A stretch of DNA of 64,000 bases from Prosapia bicincta (taxonomy: Eukaryota; Arthropoda; Insecta; Hemiptera; Cercopidae): the NCBI GenBank assembly GCA_036971475.1, contig JBAIZL010000002.1, positions 357,294,082-357,358,081 on the forward strand, given 5' to 3'. Below are positions 43,680 through 56,510 of this stretch, one piece after another (the first letter of the stretch is position 1; each line of letters begins with the position of its first letter). The position numbers and the translations under genes were made by a program. Below the pieces are notes generated by a model. It was not told where the DNA came from and did not search any database. It worked only from the letters and a program-made list of their open reading frames with translations.

Positions 43680-44135
43680 TAGTTACCCAATACCATAGGG
43701 CAAGAGTGTCATGCCAGTGCTCCGACACATAGCTATACGAACATTGTAGGGTAGCAGAAGGTGTCATGAAAGTGGCTGACACTAGCTTTCCATAATCATC
43801 AAAAACGTTGCATTTTAACACAAAATTTTACATTCACCAATTCAATCAAAATTCCTGGGTTTTATAGTTAAACTAACTTAGGTTTACCGACGATTTGAAA
43901 AACAAAAATCCGTCATTCCGCTACTTGTTAGCGGAGTCGCGGTTTGACGTGGGGAAACTTTCTCGTGTTAGCTATAGGCACTTGGATTACACCGCTTGGT
44001 ACGCTCAAATTACAATGTTCGTACAGTTGTGGGTATCATCCCAAGAGTGTCATGCCAGTGCGTGCCACTGGCATCCAGATTTTATTGTACGACCACTCGG
44101 TAAAGTGCCAAGTGTCAGCTACTTGGATGGAATGA
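43680..44135. repeat. Inverted copy of the Wolbachia palindromic repeat plus a second fragment
   Basis: 43690-43870 read on the minus strand repeats the phrase order of 16085-16263 (ccaggaattttgatt, ttggtgaatgt, atgcaacgttttt, tatggaaag), bounded by short cactggcatgacac-type hairpins. 44040-44135 holds two more such hairpin arms (gtcatgccagtgcgtgccactggca; gtgtcagctacttggat). I see no gene between prmC and wspB. Confidence 0.75.
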
Positions 44136-44162
44136 CACCAACTCATTGTCTCCTTCAAGACC

Positions 44163-44945
44163 TCAAGATTTACTAGCAAAATGGAAAGTAAGACCAGCCT
44201 CTATACCATGTGTGGTAAATAATCCACTGCCTATATTCATTTCTTCTTGTTTTTCAACTCCTTCTGGTGGAGTCCCTGTAACACTGTCATCAAGTGTCGA
44301 TTTTGTTCCTGAAGTACCGGATTACACTTCCCCCAACAGATCTGCTTTTAGCTTATGATCCGTACCAAAGGCACCGAAATGTCTATATCCGACATGCATA
44401 TTTACATTTTCATTTATAGAATAATCAAGGCCAGCTTTTAATTGATATGCAGGTTTTACTGATGCTTCTCCGAACATCTCCATTCTTGTTAAACCGACCC
44501 CAGCTCCGACATAAGGAGAAAAAGAGAAACCATCGTTTTTCCAATAGTAATAGGCATTGGCCATCACAGATGCGCTTTCAATTTGGTCATTATCGACTGT
44601 AGCAGCATACATATAAGTTTTTTTGCCCGGGCCTGCCTCAATTTCTTTGAGGTACGATATACTCATTTTGTTTCCTTCTAAACCAACATTGTCCGCTTTG
44701 ATAGAAGAATACATTCCTTCTAGTTCAGCTCTATAACTGTTGTCACCCAATTCTCCTTCATAGCCAAGTGCTATACCTCCAGCAAAAGGTGGATTATAGT
44801 CTCCTTGGTACTCACTTGGTTTTTGACATTTTACCTTGTCTCCAATATACGTTTCATTTATGGCCAAATTTTTGCCTGCACCTTTTACTTCCAGTGAACA
44901 AATGCTATTAAAATATTGACCATGATATCCATTATTTGAATGAAT
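44163..44945 (-). pseudogene. wspB: Wolbachia surface protein paralogue WspB, 5' end cut at the host junction, one nonsense
   Basis: WspB is a beta-barrel outer-membrane protein of the Wsp family. Readable from the junction: GYHGQYFNSICSLEVKGAGKNLAINETYIG; FAGGIALGYEGELGDNSYRAELEGMYSS; ASVMANAYYYWKNDGFSFSPYVGAGVGLTRMEMFG; YQLKAGLDYSINENVNMHVGYRHFGAFG. A stop at 44322-44324 precedes the in-frame end GLFTTHGIEAGLTFHFASKS at 44163. The signal peptide and first strands are missing because host satellite begins at about 44,940. This is the clearest marker that the donor was Wolbachia. Confidence 0.88.
44934..44945. other. Junction between Wolbachia DNA and host satellite
   Basis: The wspB reading frame can be followed to about 44945 (SNNGYHG on the minus strand). 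The host satellite consensus (tatttgaatga-ttt...tacttt-agatgga) can be followed leftwards to about 44934. The two overlap by roughly ten bases that fit both partners, as expected if the fragment was joined at microhomology. Confidence 0.7.
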
Positions 44946-45132
44946 TCATGTTACATATATACTCTAGATGGACCGCAGTAAGGTATTCGAAATATGCATT
45001 AATGCTTTGTTATTATTGCTTGATGAACACATTATAAGTGTAGAAACCCTAGGAACATAAACAAATTCCATTTATCATTTATAGTTTGTGTAGATTACAT
45101 GACATAGTAATAATAAAATTTAATAATTTAAT

Positions 45133-45336
45133 AAACACTTGTAAATATTTACAAACTTGCCTATAGTAGCACTTACTTATATTTGTTAAGGACCTGCTGT
45201 TTCGGGAGATGTGTCCCATTGTCAACTCGGACCGTATCACCTATAGTTGACAATGGGACACACCTCCCGAAACAGCAGGTCCTTAACAAATATAAGTGCT
45301 ACTATAGGCAAGTTTGTAAATATTTACAAATGTTTA
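45133..45336. repeat. Fold-back element: about 93-bp arms with a 17-base spacer
   Basis: Left arm 45133-45227 (aaacacttgtaaatatttac ... tgtcccattgtcaact) and right arm 45245-45336 (agttgacaatgggaca ... gtaaatatttacaaatgttt) are nearly perfect reverse complements, differing mainly by a 4-base gap near the agtgcta phrase and one base at the tip. It interrupts one unit of satellite A. No coding capacity; it resembles a MITE or other fold-back element. Confidence 0.93.
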
Positions 45337-46489
45337 GTGAAAACTAGTAGCTCACATGAAGATGGAAACAACAAATATGAATAATTTAAATAAAACTCTT
45401 GAAACAAATTTTGCATGTTCAGTATGGAGATGTTAATTTGAATGATTTCTTTTTACAATAATACTTTAGACAAACCACAGTAAGGTATTTAAATAATGGG
45501 TATGAACTCTTGAAAAGCTCTTCTTATGTGTATTAACCATATGAACATTTACCAAATTCCATTTATCATTCATAGTTTGTGTATATTTCAAGAACTAAAG
45601 GTAAAAAAAATTATTAATTAAAGAAAAACACTAGAAACATGTTGCTTGAACATTTTCCATGTTCAGTATAGAGATATTTATTTGAATGATTTTTGTTTTA
45701 CAATAATACTTAAGATGGATCATAGTAACGTATTGAAATAATGTGAACACTTAAAAGCTATTCCTTAGTGTACCAACCCTAAGAACATTTACCAAGTTCC
45801 ATTTATCACTCATAGTTTGGGTAGATTTTGTGAGCTAAGAATAATAAAATTTAATGGTTTAAATAAAAAACTACAAACACATTTTGCATGTTCAGTATCG
45901 GGATATTTATTTGAATGATTTGGTTTTACATTTATACTTCACATGGATCAGAGTAAGGTATTGAAATTAGGGTTCTGAATTCTTGGAAACCACTTTTCAA
46001 GTGTATTAAACCTGTGCATATTTACCAAATTCCATTTATCATTCGTAGTTTTGGTGTATTTCATTAAACAAGAATAATATAATTGAATAATTAAAATAAA
46101 ACACTAGAAACATATTTTGCAATTATTGAGATGTTTTTTAAAATTAAATCGTTTTCCATTTATACTTTACATGGATCAGAGTAAGGTATTAAAAATAGGG
46201 CTATGAAAATAGGCTTGGAAACCGCTTTCTAAATGTAGTAATCCTAAGAACACTCACTAAATTCTAATTATCATTCATAGTTTATGGTGTATATTTCAAG
46301 AAATAAGAATAAAAGAATTTAATAATTTACATAATGCTCTAGAAACACATTTTGCGGGCCAAGTATAGAGATGTTTAATTAATGATGTTTGTTATAAATT
46401 TATATTTTAGCTGAATCACCAAAAAGGTATTGAAAATGGTTATGAAGGCTTGCAAAGCACTCTCTAAGTGTAGGAACCCCCTTTTTTAT

Positions 46490-47115
46490 CATTTATAGTT
46501 CATGTAACTACCCAAACTATAAATGATAGATGAAATTTGGTCTATATTCCTCGGGTTCTTATGATTACTGAATATTTTCCAAGAGTTCTTAATCCTAATT
46601 TCAATGACTCACTGTGGTTTATCTAAAGTATAAATGTAAAAGTAATTCATTCACATAATGACCTCTATACATTATATGCAAAATATGTTTCTAGTGTTTT
46701 ATTTAAAATATTACACTTTATTTTTCTTTGTTCATGTATTATACACAACCTATGAATGATAAATGGAATTTGGTAAATGTTCTTAGGGTTACTACACTTT
46801 GGAAGTGGTTTCCAAAAGTTCGTAACCATAATTTTATACCCTTACTGGGTTCCATCTAAAGTATAAATATCACATGAATTCATTCAAATATAAATCTCTA
46901 TTTTTGACATGCAAAATATGATTCTAGTGTTTCATTTAATTTATTAAATCTTATTATTCTTAGTTCATGTAAACTACCAAAACAATGAATGACAAATGAG
47001 ATTTCGTGAATATTCTAAGGGTTTCTACTTTTAGGGAATGGTTTTCATAGGTTGATAACCCTAATTTTCAGTTAGGGCTACTACACTGAGGAAGTCCTTT
47101 CCATAAGTTCACATT
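46490..47115 (-). repeat. Host satellite A, inverted copies
   Basis: From about 46500 the same phrases appear reversed and complemented (ctaaagtataaatgt, tactgggttccatc, gcaaaatatg-ttctagtgtttta, atgaatgataaatggaatttggt, gttcttagggttactacac). The orientation switch is marked by a short inverted pair, atcatttatagtt and aactataaatgat, around 46507. Confidence 0.82.
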
Positions 47116-48375
47116 AATTAACCTGATGATGTCATTTATGAAAATTCGTCGTATTCGACCTTGCGTTCCTAAGGCTTCCTATTCTTAGCCTTCTTTGTTG
47201 ACAAAATTATGCCTTTAGGCTTCATGTCTGTTACCACTGTTAGGTCATTGATCTTTAGCCTTTCTTAACCTAAATAATTAACCTGATGAGGTCATTTATG
47301 AAAAATTGTCATTTCGAACTTTGTGTGTCCAAGCCTTCCTGTCGTTAGCCTTCTTTGTTGACAAAAGCGTGCCTTTAGGCATGATGTGTGTTAAAACAGT
47401 TAGGTCGTTGATCTAAACACTTCCTCAACCCTTTCCTAACATAATTAATTAACCTGATATTTATGTCATTTCTAAAATATCGTCTTATTCGAACTTTGTG
47501 TTCGCAATGCTTCCTGTCTTTATCCTTCTTTGTTGACAACATCGTGTCTCTAGGTGTGATGTCTGTTACAACTGTTAGGTCGTTGATCTTAACCCCTTCC
47601 TGAACTTGTTCTTAACCTAATTAATTAACCTGATAATGTCATTTCTAAAAATTCATCGTATTCGAGCCTTGTGTGCCCATGGCTTTCTGTCGTTAGTCTT
47701 CTTTGATGACAAAATCTTGCCTTTAGGCGTGATATCTTTGTTACAACTGTTTGTTTATTGGTCTTAACCCCTTTCACAGCCATTTATCAACCTAATTAAG
47801 TAACCTTATGATGTCATTTTAGAGAAATCGTTGTATTCGAACTTTGTGTTCGCAAGGCTTCTTGTCGTTAGCCTTCTTTGTTGAGAAAATCGTGTCTTTA
47901 GGCGTGATGTCTGTTAAAACTGTCAGGTCACTGATCCTAACCCTTTCCTAACCTATATAAATAAACTGATGACGCCATTTATAAAAAATCGTCGTATTCG
48001 AACCTTGTGTTCCCAAGGCTTTTCGTCGTTAGCTTTCTTTGCTTAGAAAATCGTGCCTTCAGGCGTGATGTCTGTTAAAGCCATAGATCGTTGATCTTAA
48101 CCCCTTCATCAACCCTTTCGTAACCCCATGATTTAGCCTGATAATGTAATTTCTGAAAAGTCGTCGTATTCGAACTTTGTGTTCGCAAGGCTTCCTGTCG
48201 TTAGCTTTCTTTGTTGACAAAATCATCCTTGTAGGCGTGATGTCTGTTAAAACTATTAAGTCATTGATCCTAACTCTTCCTCAACCCCTACATTTACCTA
48301 ATTAAGTAACCTGGTGATGTAATGTCTGGAGAATCGTTATATTCGAACCTTTTGTTCCAAACCCTGTATGCTAGC
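47116..48375 (+). repeat. Host satellite B, about 8 copies of 160-176 bp
   Basis: The landmark taacctgatgatgtcattt recurs near 47120, 47281, 47452, 47628, 47802, 47963, 48134 and 48309. Between landmarks come tcgtcgtattcgaactttgtgtt, aaggcttcctgtcgttagccttctttgttgacaa, tgcctttaggcgtgatgtctgtta and tcgttgatcttaacccctt. The array abuts satellite A. No gene. Confidence 0.9.
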
Positions 48376-51110
48376 CTCAAGGCAAACTTAAAAAAGACAG
48401 AGACGCCTTTATTGTAATAAGTGTTTTACTTTCTATCGTTAGTCTATAGGTTCTGATCGTCTTTGTTGACAAAATAAATCATTAGCTGAAAATTAATGCG
48501 GTCCTGATCGTTTCTCATAATGGATGATTGAAGTGTAGCAAATATTATTGCGCAACCTAGTTCATTATACGTAGGTGCTTACTTGTTAAAAACTTTAATT
48601 TTGATAACAACAAAGGGAGCAAATAGAAACATCAAGTAATAACTTGTCTTAATTGTAGCCTGGTAGTTTCAAACTTCTCAGCCCAATTCAAGTTCAACTT
48701 ATCTACACCCCCACGTTTTCTGTCAATTGACCAAGGTCTGCAGCAGTGGCAGTTGATTAGTCCTCATTCGTGTGGGAGGGACAGGTGCTGACCTGGGATG
48801 AGTCTGACATTGATCCCCTAGTTTTTGTTATAAAATAAATTAGCTTTAACATTGGTTGTGTACTAATACGTACAGTGCATATGTTAGGGATGTGTGGCAC
48901 CTCTTTATTCGAGACATCTTGAGTAGTTTAGCAAACTTACTCTCATAACGGTACCGTGTTCTTACTGGCTTGGGATGAGTCCTTTATTCTTTATGAGTAT
49001 CCCTGCCTATTGTCTTTAATCTAAATGTATGTTACAATCTGCAGGATGAGTCCTTGGGGGTATGATCTGTGGGGGTAACCCTTGCCGGGGTTTGGAAAAA
49101 TTTGCTCGTTTGTCGTAATAACGGTCATTGACCCCAAGATTTTTAACCCCAGCAGACCGAGCTGTTCAGCAGTGTCAAGCTTTAATGATCAAGGTGTCAA
49201 TTGATCAAGCCGTGTCAAGAGATTCAACAGTGCAAACGAGCAAGTTGTCAACCAGTAGAGGTTTCTTAATCCATCAAATCAGTATCCAAGCACGATGGAG
49301 GATATTCGGTGACCTTGATCCTGTAGGCGGTACCTCTTAACCCTTGCTTTTTGGTGTGATCAATGCCTTTAAGACACGACATGAGTTTTGGCTAATTTTT
49401 TTAACACTGCATTATAATTTTTATTTTAAAAAAAACATAAAGATTTAACCTATTAAAAATGCTTGTTTAGATATTTACTTGTTAATAACTTTAGTTTTGA
49501 TAGCAGCAGTGGGTGTAAATGCAAACATCAAGTAATAATGTGTCTATTGAAGTTCAGCAGTGCATACGAGCGAGGCAGTTGTCAAGGTTTCAGGCTCTGA
49601 ACTTTATCCTGTGGGACGGTGACCTTGATCCTGTTGGTGATAACCGTTTTAACTACATCTTTCCCAGTAAAGACGAATCGCAGAGTATATGCTAACTTGT
49701 ACTATTATAGAATATACACGTAAAATGTATTTAACAAGAAATCATTAGTGGCTTCCTTCAGAGACACTCTTGTAAAGCTCTGAATTATTAGGAACAAATA
49801 TTGAAAAGTCCAATTACTATAGCTTTTTCTTATTTTGTGTCTTATTGTCTTGCATCTTTAATCAGATATTTATGATCCGTACGTAATGTACGTATGTTTA
49901 CCGCTTCAATTGGTCTCGTTGAAATGAATCTATCGACAAAAGAAGGTATGTAAGAATAATATGTAAAATATATATTATAACTAGTAGAAAACTTTCTCTT
50001 CTCGAGGTATCCCTTAATCTTTCTTGGAAATTTCTAAAAACAATTGAATTTTAATTAAGTCTGATGGCTTCTCAGTTAGCCAAGCTGTAAGCGTTAACCC
50101 CTCTAACATTAGTAAAATACTTTAACACTTTTAAGAGTGTGTCTGTTCGTGTACTGAGTGTTGTGGTGATGACCTAAACTAAGATACAAACTACCAATCA
50201 ACTAGCTGGATATACTGGTTTTGCAATATTTATAAATGCCTAAATGTTGTAATGAGTGGCAAAAATCATTGTGAAGCAACTCCCTCTTGACCTGGCCCAA
50301 TTTCGCCTTTGACAGTTAATAAAGCCCGTTGGTCAAAAACGACTGTCATTGACTCCAAGACATTGTAACCTTCTCTGGCACAGCCCTATCTCACCTGATC
50401 CAAAATATCTTGTGTGATATTTTCAAATGACCGAGGAGTGCAGCAGTACCAACTGGTCAAGATTTATTATTGCAGACGATCAAGATTCCAATAGGTCAAG
50501 ATGTACAATCAACCAAGATTCAACAATACATTTCAAAGGACTAAGGCGTACAACAGTGTCATCAAAGCCAGATTTACCACTGCATTTGACAAAAGTGTGC
50601 CCCTGCATTTTAAATGACAGACGTGACAATTGACCAAGAAGTGTAAACTAACCAAGGATAGACAGTGCATGTACAGCAAAGGTTTTTACTGAAAATGATC
50701 AAATTGTATGGCCTACCTAAAATTATTACTGCACTGCAAATGATCAGGGCGTGAACCAGTAGTCAACTAACCATTTATTTTATTGATATAGCGGTCGATT
50801 GACCGAGGTGTGTATAATCAAGTTGTGCAGCAGTTGTCAACTAACAAAGTTTTGTCACTAAGGTTTGCCACCGTTGTCAACCATGGTTTCCCACTGCTTT
50901 ATATGTGTACATTTACAAAGTTTCATCATTGCAAATGACCAAGATGCGCAGCAGTAGTCATGTTGTGGTTCTGAACGCTATAGTACCTAGGTTGTGTGTA
51001 AACGGTATCTAGGAATCCACAACCTCATGCGAGATATGGTGATGTAGTGTCATGAACAGGTTGTCAATTTTGATCAAGCCGTACAACTAATCGAGGATCA
51101 ACAGTGCATA
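48376..51110. repeat. Degenerate short repeats and a duplicated segment, no gene
   Basis: Phrases of the type gaccaaggtgtgcagcagt, tgtcaactaac and caacagtgcataca keep returning at irregular spacing (for example near 48730, 49150-49260, 50430-50530, 50800-50880, 50940 and 51080), suggesting a decayed short-unit tandem array. Separately, tacttgttaa-aactttaattttgataacaac ... aacatcaagtaataa at 48580-48655 recurs at 49480-49555. I find no protein-coding exon or transposase. Confidence 0.6.
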
Positions 51111-51979
51111 CAAGCAAAAACAAACTTATAACTAACTCTAAAGCTTGTCTCTTTAGTTTTGCTAAAATCGAGGACATCAAATATTCATTTTGAAAGTCAT
51201 TAGGATTATTAGCAAACAAAGAATTTAGTTAATAATTTATCTCAGATTGTAATGAATCTGTTGAGCATTATAGAAAATTCTGGGATCACATCTAAAAATT
51301 CTTTCTTTAAAACTGGAGTAGCATTTTTTCTTTTATAGTTACTTAATAATCTATAAAAACTCAAACAATAATATATGTGCTAATAATTATGCTGTATAAT
51401 TAATATAAATTAAACAATATCACAAAATATCATTAAGATAATCACAAAATCATTAACATTTTTTGAGATAGTTGAAATAATTATGATAAAATTAATGGTA
51501 TTTCTTAGCTATGATATTTACTCACAATATCCAAAAACCTTTTACTCGTTTCATGTAATGCGAATTCCAGGTAATTGGATTTGCACTCTTAAGTTCCACT
51601 GTATTATAATCACTTATTCCTTTCGTTCACGCACTGAATAATGTTACTTATTCTTTTTTGTTCGTACACTCCGTTAACGGTTGAAACCGAAGAAGTGACC
51701 TTCACTAACTTTCCGAAAAGTCCTACCGACTGCGCCAGTTAACGTGTTTCATTCAACACGAAATGTTTTTAAAAGAAAAATTTATTTTAATAAAACTTTA
51801 TTAATTACGAAATTTAATAATGTTAGAAATTATTACAATACTTAGTTTTTAGATAGACGCTGAAATGATAGGGTATATGGAGTGAGAATCATCTTAGTCT
51901 AAAGGTGTTACACACTGGGTTAACAAAGCCTTAAGAATAAATATACTACTTGCTATATCTACACTATTAAGTTACATAA

Positions 51980-51981
<2 letters not shown>
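51111..51981. other. AT-rich host sequence, nothing recognised
   Basis: No supported ORF, RNA or transposon end. 51560-51770 contains ordinary unique-looking sequence. Confidence 0.5.
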
Positions 51982-52024
<43 letters not shown>

Positions 52025-52025
52025 T

Positions 52026-52056
<31 letters not shown>
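51982..52056. repeat. Compound (AT)n-(GT)n microsatellite
   Basis: About 38 bases of at repeat followed, after tttatttata, by gt repeat. The 52057-52241 stretch after it shows no gene. Confidence 0.95.
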
Positions 52057-52239
52057 TTTAACTTTGCAACACTGTTTTCTTGTATTCACTTATCACTTTC
52101 ACTATATGTACTTACTTACTGACAGAGTCTACTACAACCCCCAGACAGTGATGCTGGATAATGGAAATACTATTAATCTTTGAAAGTTAACTCGTATAAA
52201 TACCAAGTAAGATTCCTGTTAAAGTACATATAGTGAAAG

Positions 52240-52241
<2 letters not shown>

Positions 52242-52304
<63 letters not shown>
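52242..52304. repeat. (AT)n microsatellite
   Basis: Uninterrupted at dinucleotides over about 60 bases. 52305-52600 after it is AT-rich without a recognisable gene. Confidence 0.97.
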
Positions 52305-52308
<4 letters not shown>

Positions 52309-52600
52309 CTTATAGTTAGTAAGAGCAACTGATGTAGAATTTGGGTATTTCTTGACCTCTAATTCAACAACAAACACAAAATTCATGTTAAGCAAAAACC
52401 AAACTCATACATCCCTATTAAATATCGTGAACATTTTAAGTCCAAGTAAGTTGTAACTTGAGAAAATTGTTTGTGGTGAGTGTAGATTTTATATGTAGAA
52501 AGAGAAGGATATTTTCACCAAGAGTTACTACCTTGGTTTTTATTTCAATTTAATTACAGTATTTTAAATAATAATTTTAAAGTAAGCATATTTTATGATT

Positions 52601-53271
<671 letters not shown>

Positions 53272-54350
53272 TACTGAAATATAAGAGAGGTTTTTTTAAC
53301 AATTAATGTAACGTGTATGAGCCTCATAACTTTTCCATCCCTCGTGTTATCCGGAACCTTGCTTGTCGGCCACAACTAACATGCACATTCGGTTAGTATC
53401 CCGTTGATGAAAGATTCGGGGATGATTCGGGAAGCTTTTAGCTGTTTCCATGGAAAATCTGAAGATAGTAAATGAATTAATACGGTAAGTGTCGCTAGAG
53501 CGTTGAAAAACTGTGGCAAAAAAGGAGCTCCTACCATGAATAGCCTAGCGATAGATTACATTAGAGAGGGGATAGAGATCACATGTTTAAACAGAAGTAA
53601 ACTACCCTATTCCCTACACATTCCCTGCTAATGTAGCAAGCAGTTTGTTGCGGGAAACATAGCTCTTATATATTTTCCTTAAACATACAATTCCGACAAG
53701 TTTGTGTAATGTTCAGGCCTAGCTCGGTTTTAAGATGGCCTACCTACTTCACAGAATAATTACAACTTGGGTGTTTATCACGGTAAACTTCATCTCGCTT
53801 TTAATATAACTGTTGAAACAAAGGTAAACGACCAGGAAAACCTGTCTAACCTAACCGACACACTTCGTTATAGTTTTTTAAACACTACGACGCGCCAAAT
53901 GAAATATTAGCCACGTCTGCGTTATTATGTCTAAACAAACGTTATTAGGTTCAGCATGCATGAAGGTGGAAGTAAGAATTCAATTCTAACACAAACTTTT
54001 GTAAAAAGTAAAAATATACTTTTAAGAATCGTAACTTACTCTTTTCATACCAAATACATTGTTTATAGGATCACGAGGGAGAACCGAAGGGGTGGGGTTG
54101 TAATATCCACACATAAAGATTAAACAATATTTTATTTGAATGTGTTTTTAAGAGTAACCATTGTTTTATCACATTTCATATTCATTTGAATTACAATAAA
54201 AAATTCAAATATTATAACTGCAAGATTGTTTTCTTAGAGAACAAGTTGACTGTAGGGAGATACGTTAATAAATATGTATATACAGCGTCTCTAAAAGTCT
54301 TGCGTGACTTCCATTAGCGATGACCGCTTATTTAAGGATTATTCCTCTAA
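53272..54350. other. Host sequence without recognised gene
   Basis: Mixed AT-rich sequence. No ORF, domain or element ends found. Confidence 0.5.
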
Positions 54351-56510
54351 CGTTATGTTAAATTCTGGATATGAAACCTTGTGTTCATAAGAAGATGCTT
54401 TTTTAATGAAAATGACAATATTTGGTGTTTGAAGAATTGGAGAACGAACTTTACACTTTGTAAAAATTTAATAAAATTGGAAGTTGGTTATAACCATACC
54501 TTGTGTACAACTTAGATTAAACGACAAACGGAATATTTTTGAGCTTTGGAAGGGGGTATGGGGAACCATACCTTGTGTACAACTTAGATTAAACGACAAA
54601 CGGAATATTTTTGAGCTATATCATTTGATCATCTTAGTCCTCATCAGATTCCAAGCCTAATAAATACTGAATCGACTTTTCTTAATCTTTCTCTTTCTTG
54701 CATGCATGGATCTAAATCAGGGATGCTCATTTTTTTGGAACGGTGGGCCAATTGAGTGTTCATTTTTCTTGAGTCGGGCCGAAGTATTAAAATTTCTCGA
54801 GTTCAACAATTGGAATAAGTCTTATCAACTAGATGCGGTTAACGTTCATTTGATATAGCCTACATTTTAAATTATAATGTAAGCGTACATTCCATACATA
54901 CAAAGCCACTTTATAATTTATGATAGCCTACATATCTCTAACAAAGTATCCAGATTTCAAATTCTCTATCTTGTTAATGTTACAATGTTGATACTTGTAG
55001 CAAGTATTTAAACATTACAACACTTATTATCATACTACACAAGGATTCAAAACATAAAACAACTTTTAACTTGAGAATTAAAAAACATGAAATGAATTCT
55101 GAAAAGTGTTTGTTTTAGTAGGTAATTTGACAGTTTTACTTTTGATAATTGTTCAATGTCTTTTTTAATGTTTCTAGTTACTCTTGAAGAGCTTTTAATG
55201 GGATAGCTGTAGCTTATATCGATGACAGAATCGCCTTAACAGAAAATGGGATTTTTAACGAACCTCAAACAGTATGGACCGTTTCAAGAAATTATCGCCT
55301 TCGCCGTCTCAGAGCCCCTACATAAGAAATATTATCCCTCTAGAAGTGTCTCCAAAGCGGAGTCTGCAGTTTTGATTTGAATGCTCCATGTTAATTTGTT
55401 GTTATATCCATGAGAGCCCATGCCCCGGCTAATGCAGAAACACTTAACGATTTTAGGCGTATCATGAAGTTAAATTTTGATTATAGATCAACCACATTCA
55501 ATCAAGGGGGGTTTATGAGAGTGCTGAATCCAATGCCGTCTTTGAAAGCCAACGGGGATGTACGGGTATAGTTCTACAGATTTGGAAAAGGGGGGGAGTT
55601 GTAGTAAAAATACCATCAGAGAGATGATCGCTAGGATGTGGTAAAATAAGGGTTTTCGAGCGTGCATAGTTTAAAACACAATAGTGTGAATTTTGGAGTT
55701 GAAAATCCCAACATCAAAAAACCTAACTCAGAGGTTTTTAGGATTCTGAGTTTAATACCGCCACCGATATTAACGGGTGTAGCTCTACGGTAGTTGTTAA
55801 GGGGAGAGAATTGGGGGGAAATGGCTGATTTAAAAAGATCGCTAGGAGTCGGTCATACAGGAGATTTCTAGAGTGCCGAGTTCAAAACCACCAACGTTAT
55901 GTTAAATTCTGGATATGGAACCTTGTGTTCATAAGAAGATGCTTTTTAAATGAAAATGGCAATATTTGGTGTTTGAAGAATTGGAGAACGAACTTTATAC
56001 TTTGTAAAAATTTAATAAAATTGGAAGTGGGTTATAACCATACCTTGTATACAACTTAGATTAAATACAAACGGAATTTTGTTGACCTATATAATTTGAT
56101 CATCTTAGTCCTCATCAGATTCCAAGCCTAATAAATACTGAATACGATTAACTTTAAGTTAATAAATTAACTTTCATATGATATAGCCTATATTTTAAGT
56201 TATAATGTAAGGATACATCCCATACATACACAGCCACTTTATAATTTATGATAGCCTACATACCTGTAACAAAGTATCCAGATGTCAAATTTTCTATCTT
56301 GTTAATGTTACAATGTGATACTTGTAGCAAGTATTTCAAAATTACAACACTTATTATCATACTACACTAGGATTCAAAACATAAAACAGCTTTTAACCTT
56401 GAAAATTAAAAAACATGAAATGAATTCTGAAAAGTGTTTATTTTAATGGGAAATTTGACAGTTTTCTTTTTGATAATTGTTCAATGTCTATTTTAATTAT
56501 TGTAGTTACT
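54351..56510. repeat. Duplicated block across the left end of the hAT element (offset about 1,544 bp)
   Basis: cgttatgttaaattctgga at 54351 recurs at 55895 and the match runs on through caagcctaataaatactgaa. Copy 2 then lacks the first 110-170 bases of the transposon that copy 1 has (54668-54835). Both match again from gatatagcctacattt to the transposase 3' end (54840-55195 and 56170-56510). Copy 1 also holds a smaller tandem duplication of accataccttgtgtacaact (near 54497 and 54567). The 700 bp between the copies contains two or three imperfect units (near 55520, 55740, 55870). Confidence 0.85.

Larger units (their letters stand above)
44934..46490 (+). repeat. Host satellite A, direct copies (period about 230-245 bp)
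   Basis: Landmark phrases recur in order: ttgaatga, atacttta-atgga, agtaaggtattgaa, aagtgta-taaccctaagaaca, accaaattccatttatcat, agtttgtgta, aaacactagaaacata-tttgcatgttcagta. The agtaaggtatt landmark lies at 44978, 45479, 45724, 45952, 46180 and about 46421. The first interval is longer because a hairpin element is inserted. Copies are 75-85 percent alike by eye, so the array is old. No gene. Confidence 0.88.

Noticed and set aside
1..44945. Reading the left part as a living Wolbachia chromosome with sequencing errors
   Set aside because: Lesions include many clean nonsense substitutions, domain-sized deletions (polA exonuclease domain, plsC motif I, glyQ/glyS ends) and a junction to host satellite; homopolymer errors alone cannot produce this.
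47116..48375. CTGATGA ... GAAA phrases in satellite B resembling hammerhead cores
   Set aside because: The bases between CTGATGA and GAAA (tgtcatttct) cannot form stem II and no stem I partner is visible, so this is coincidence.
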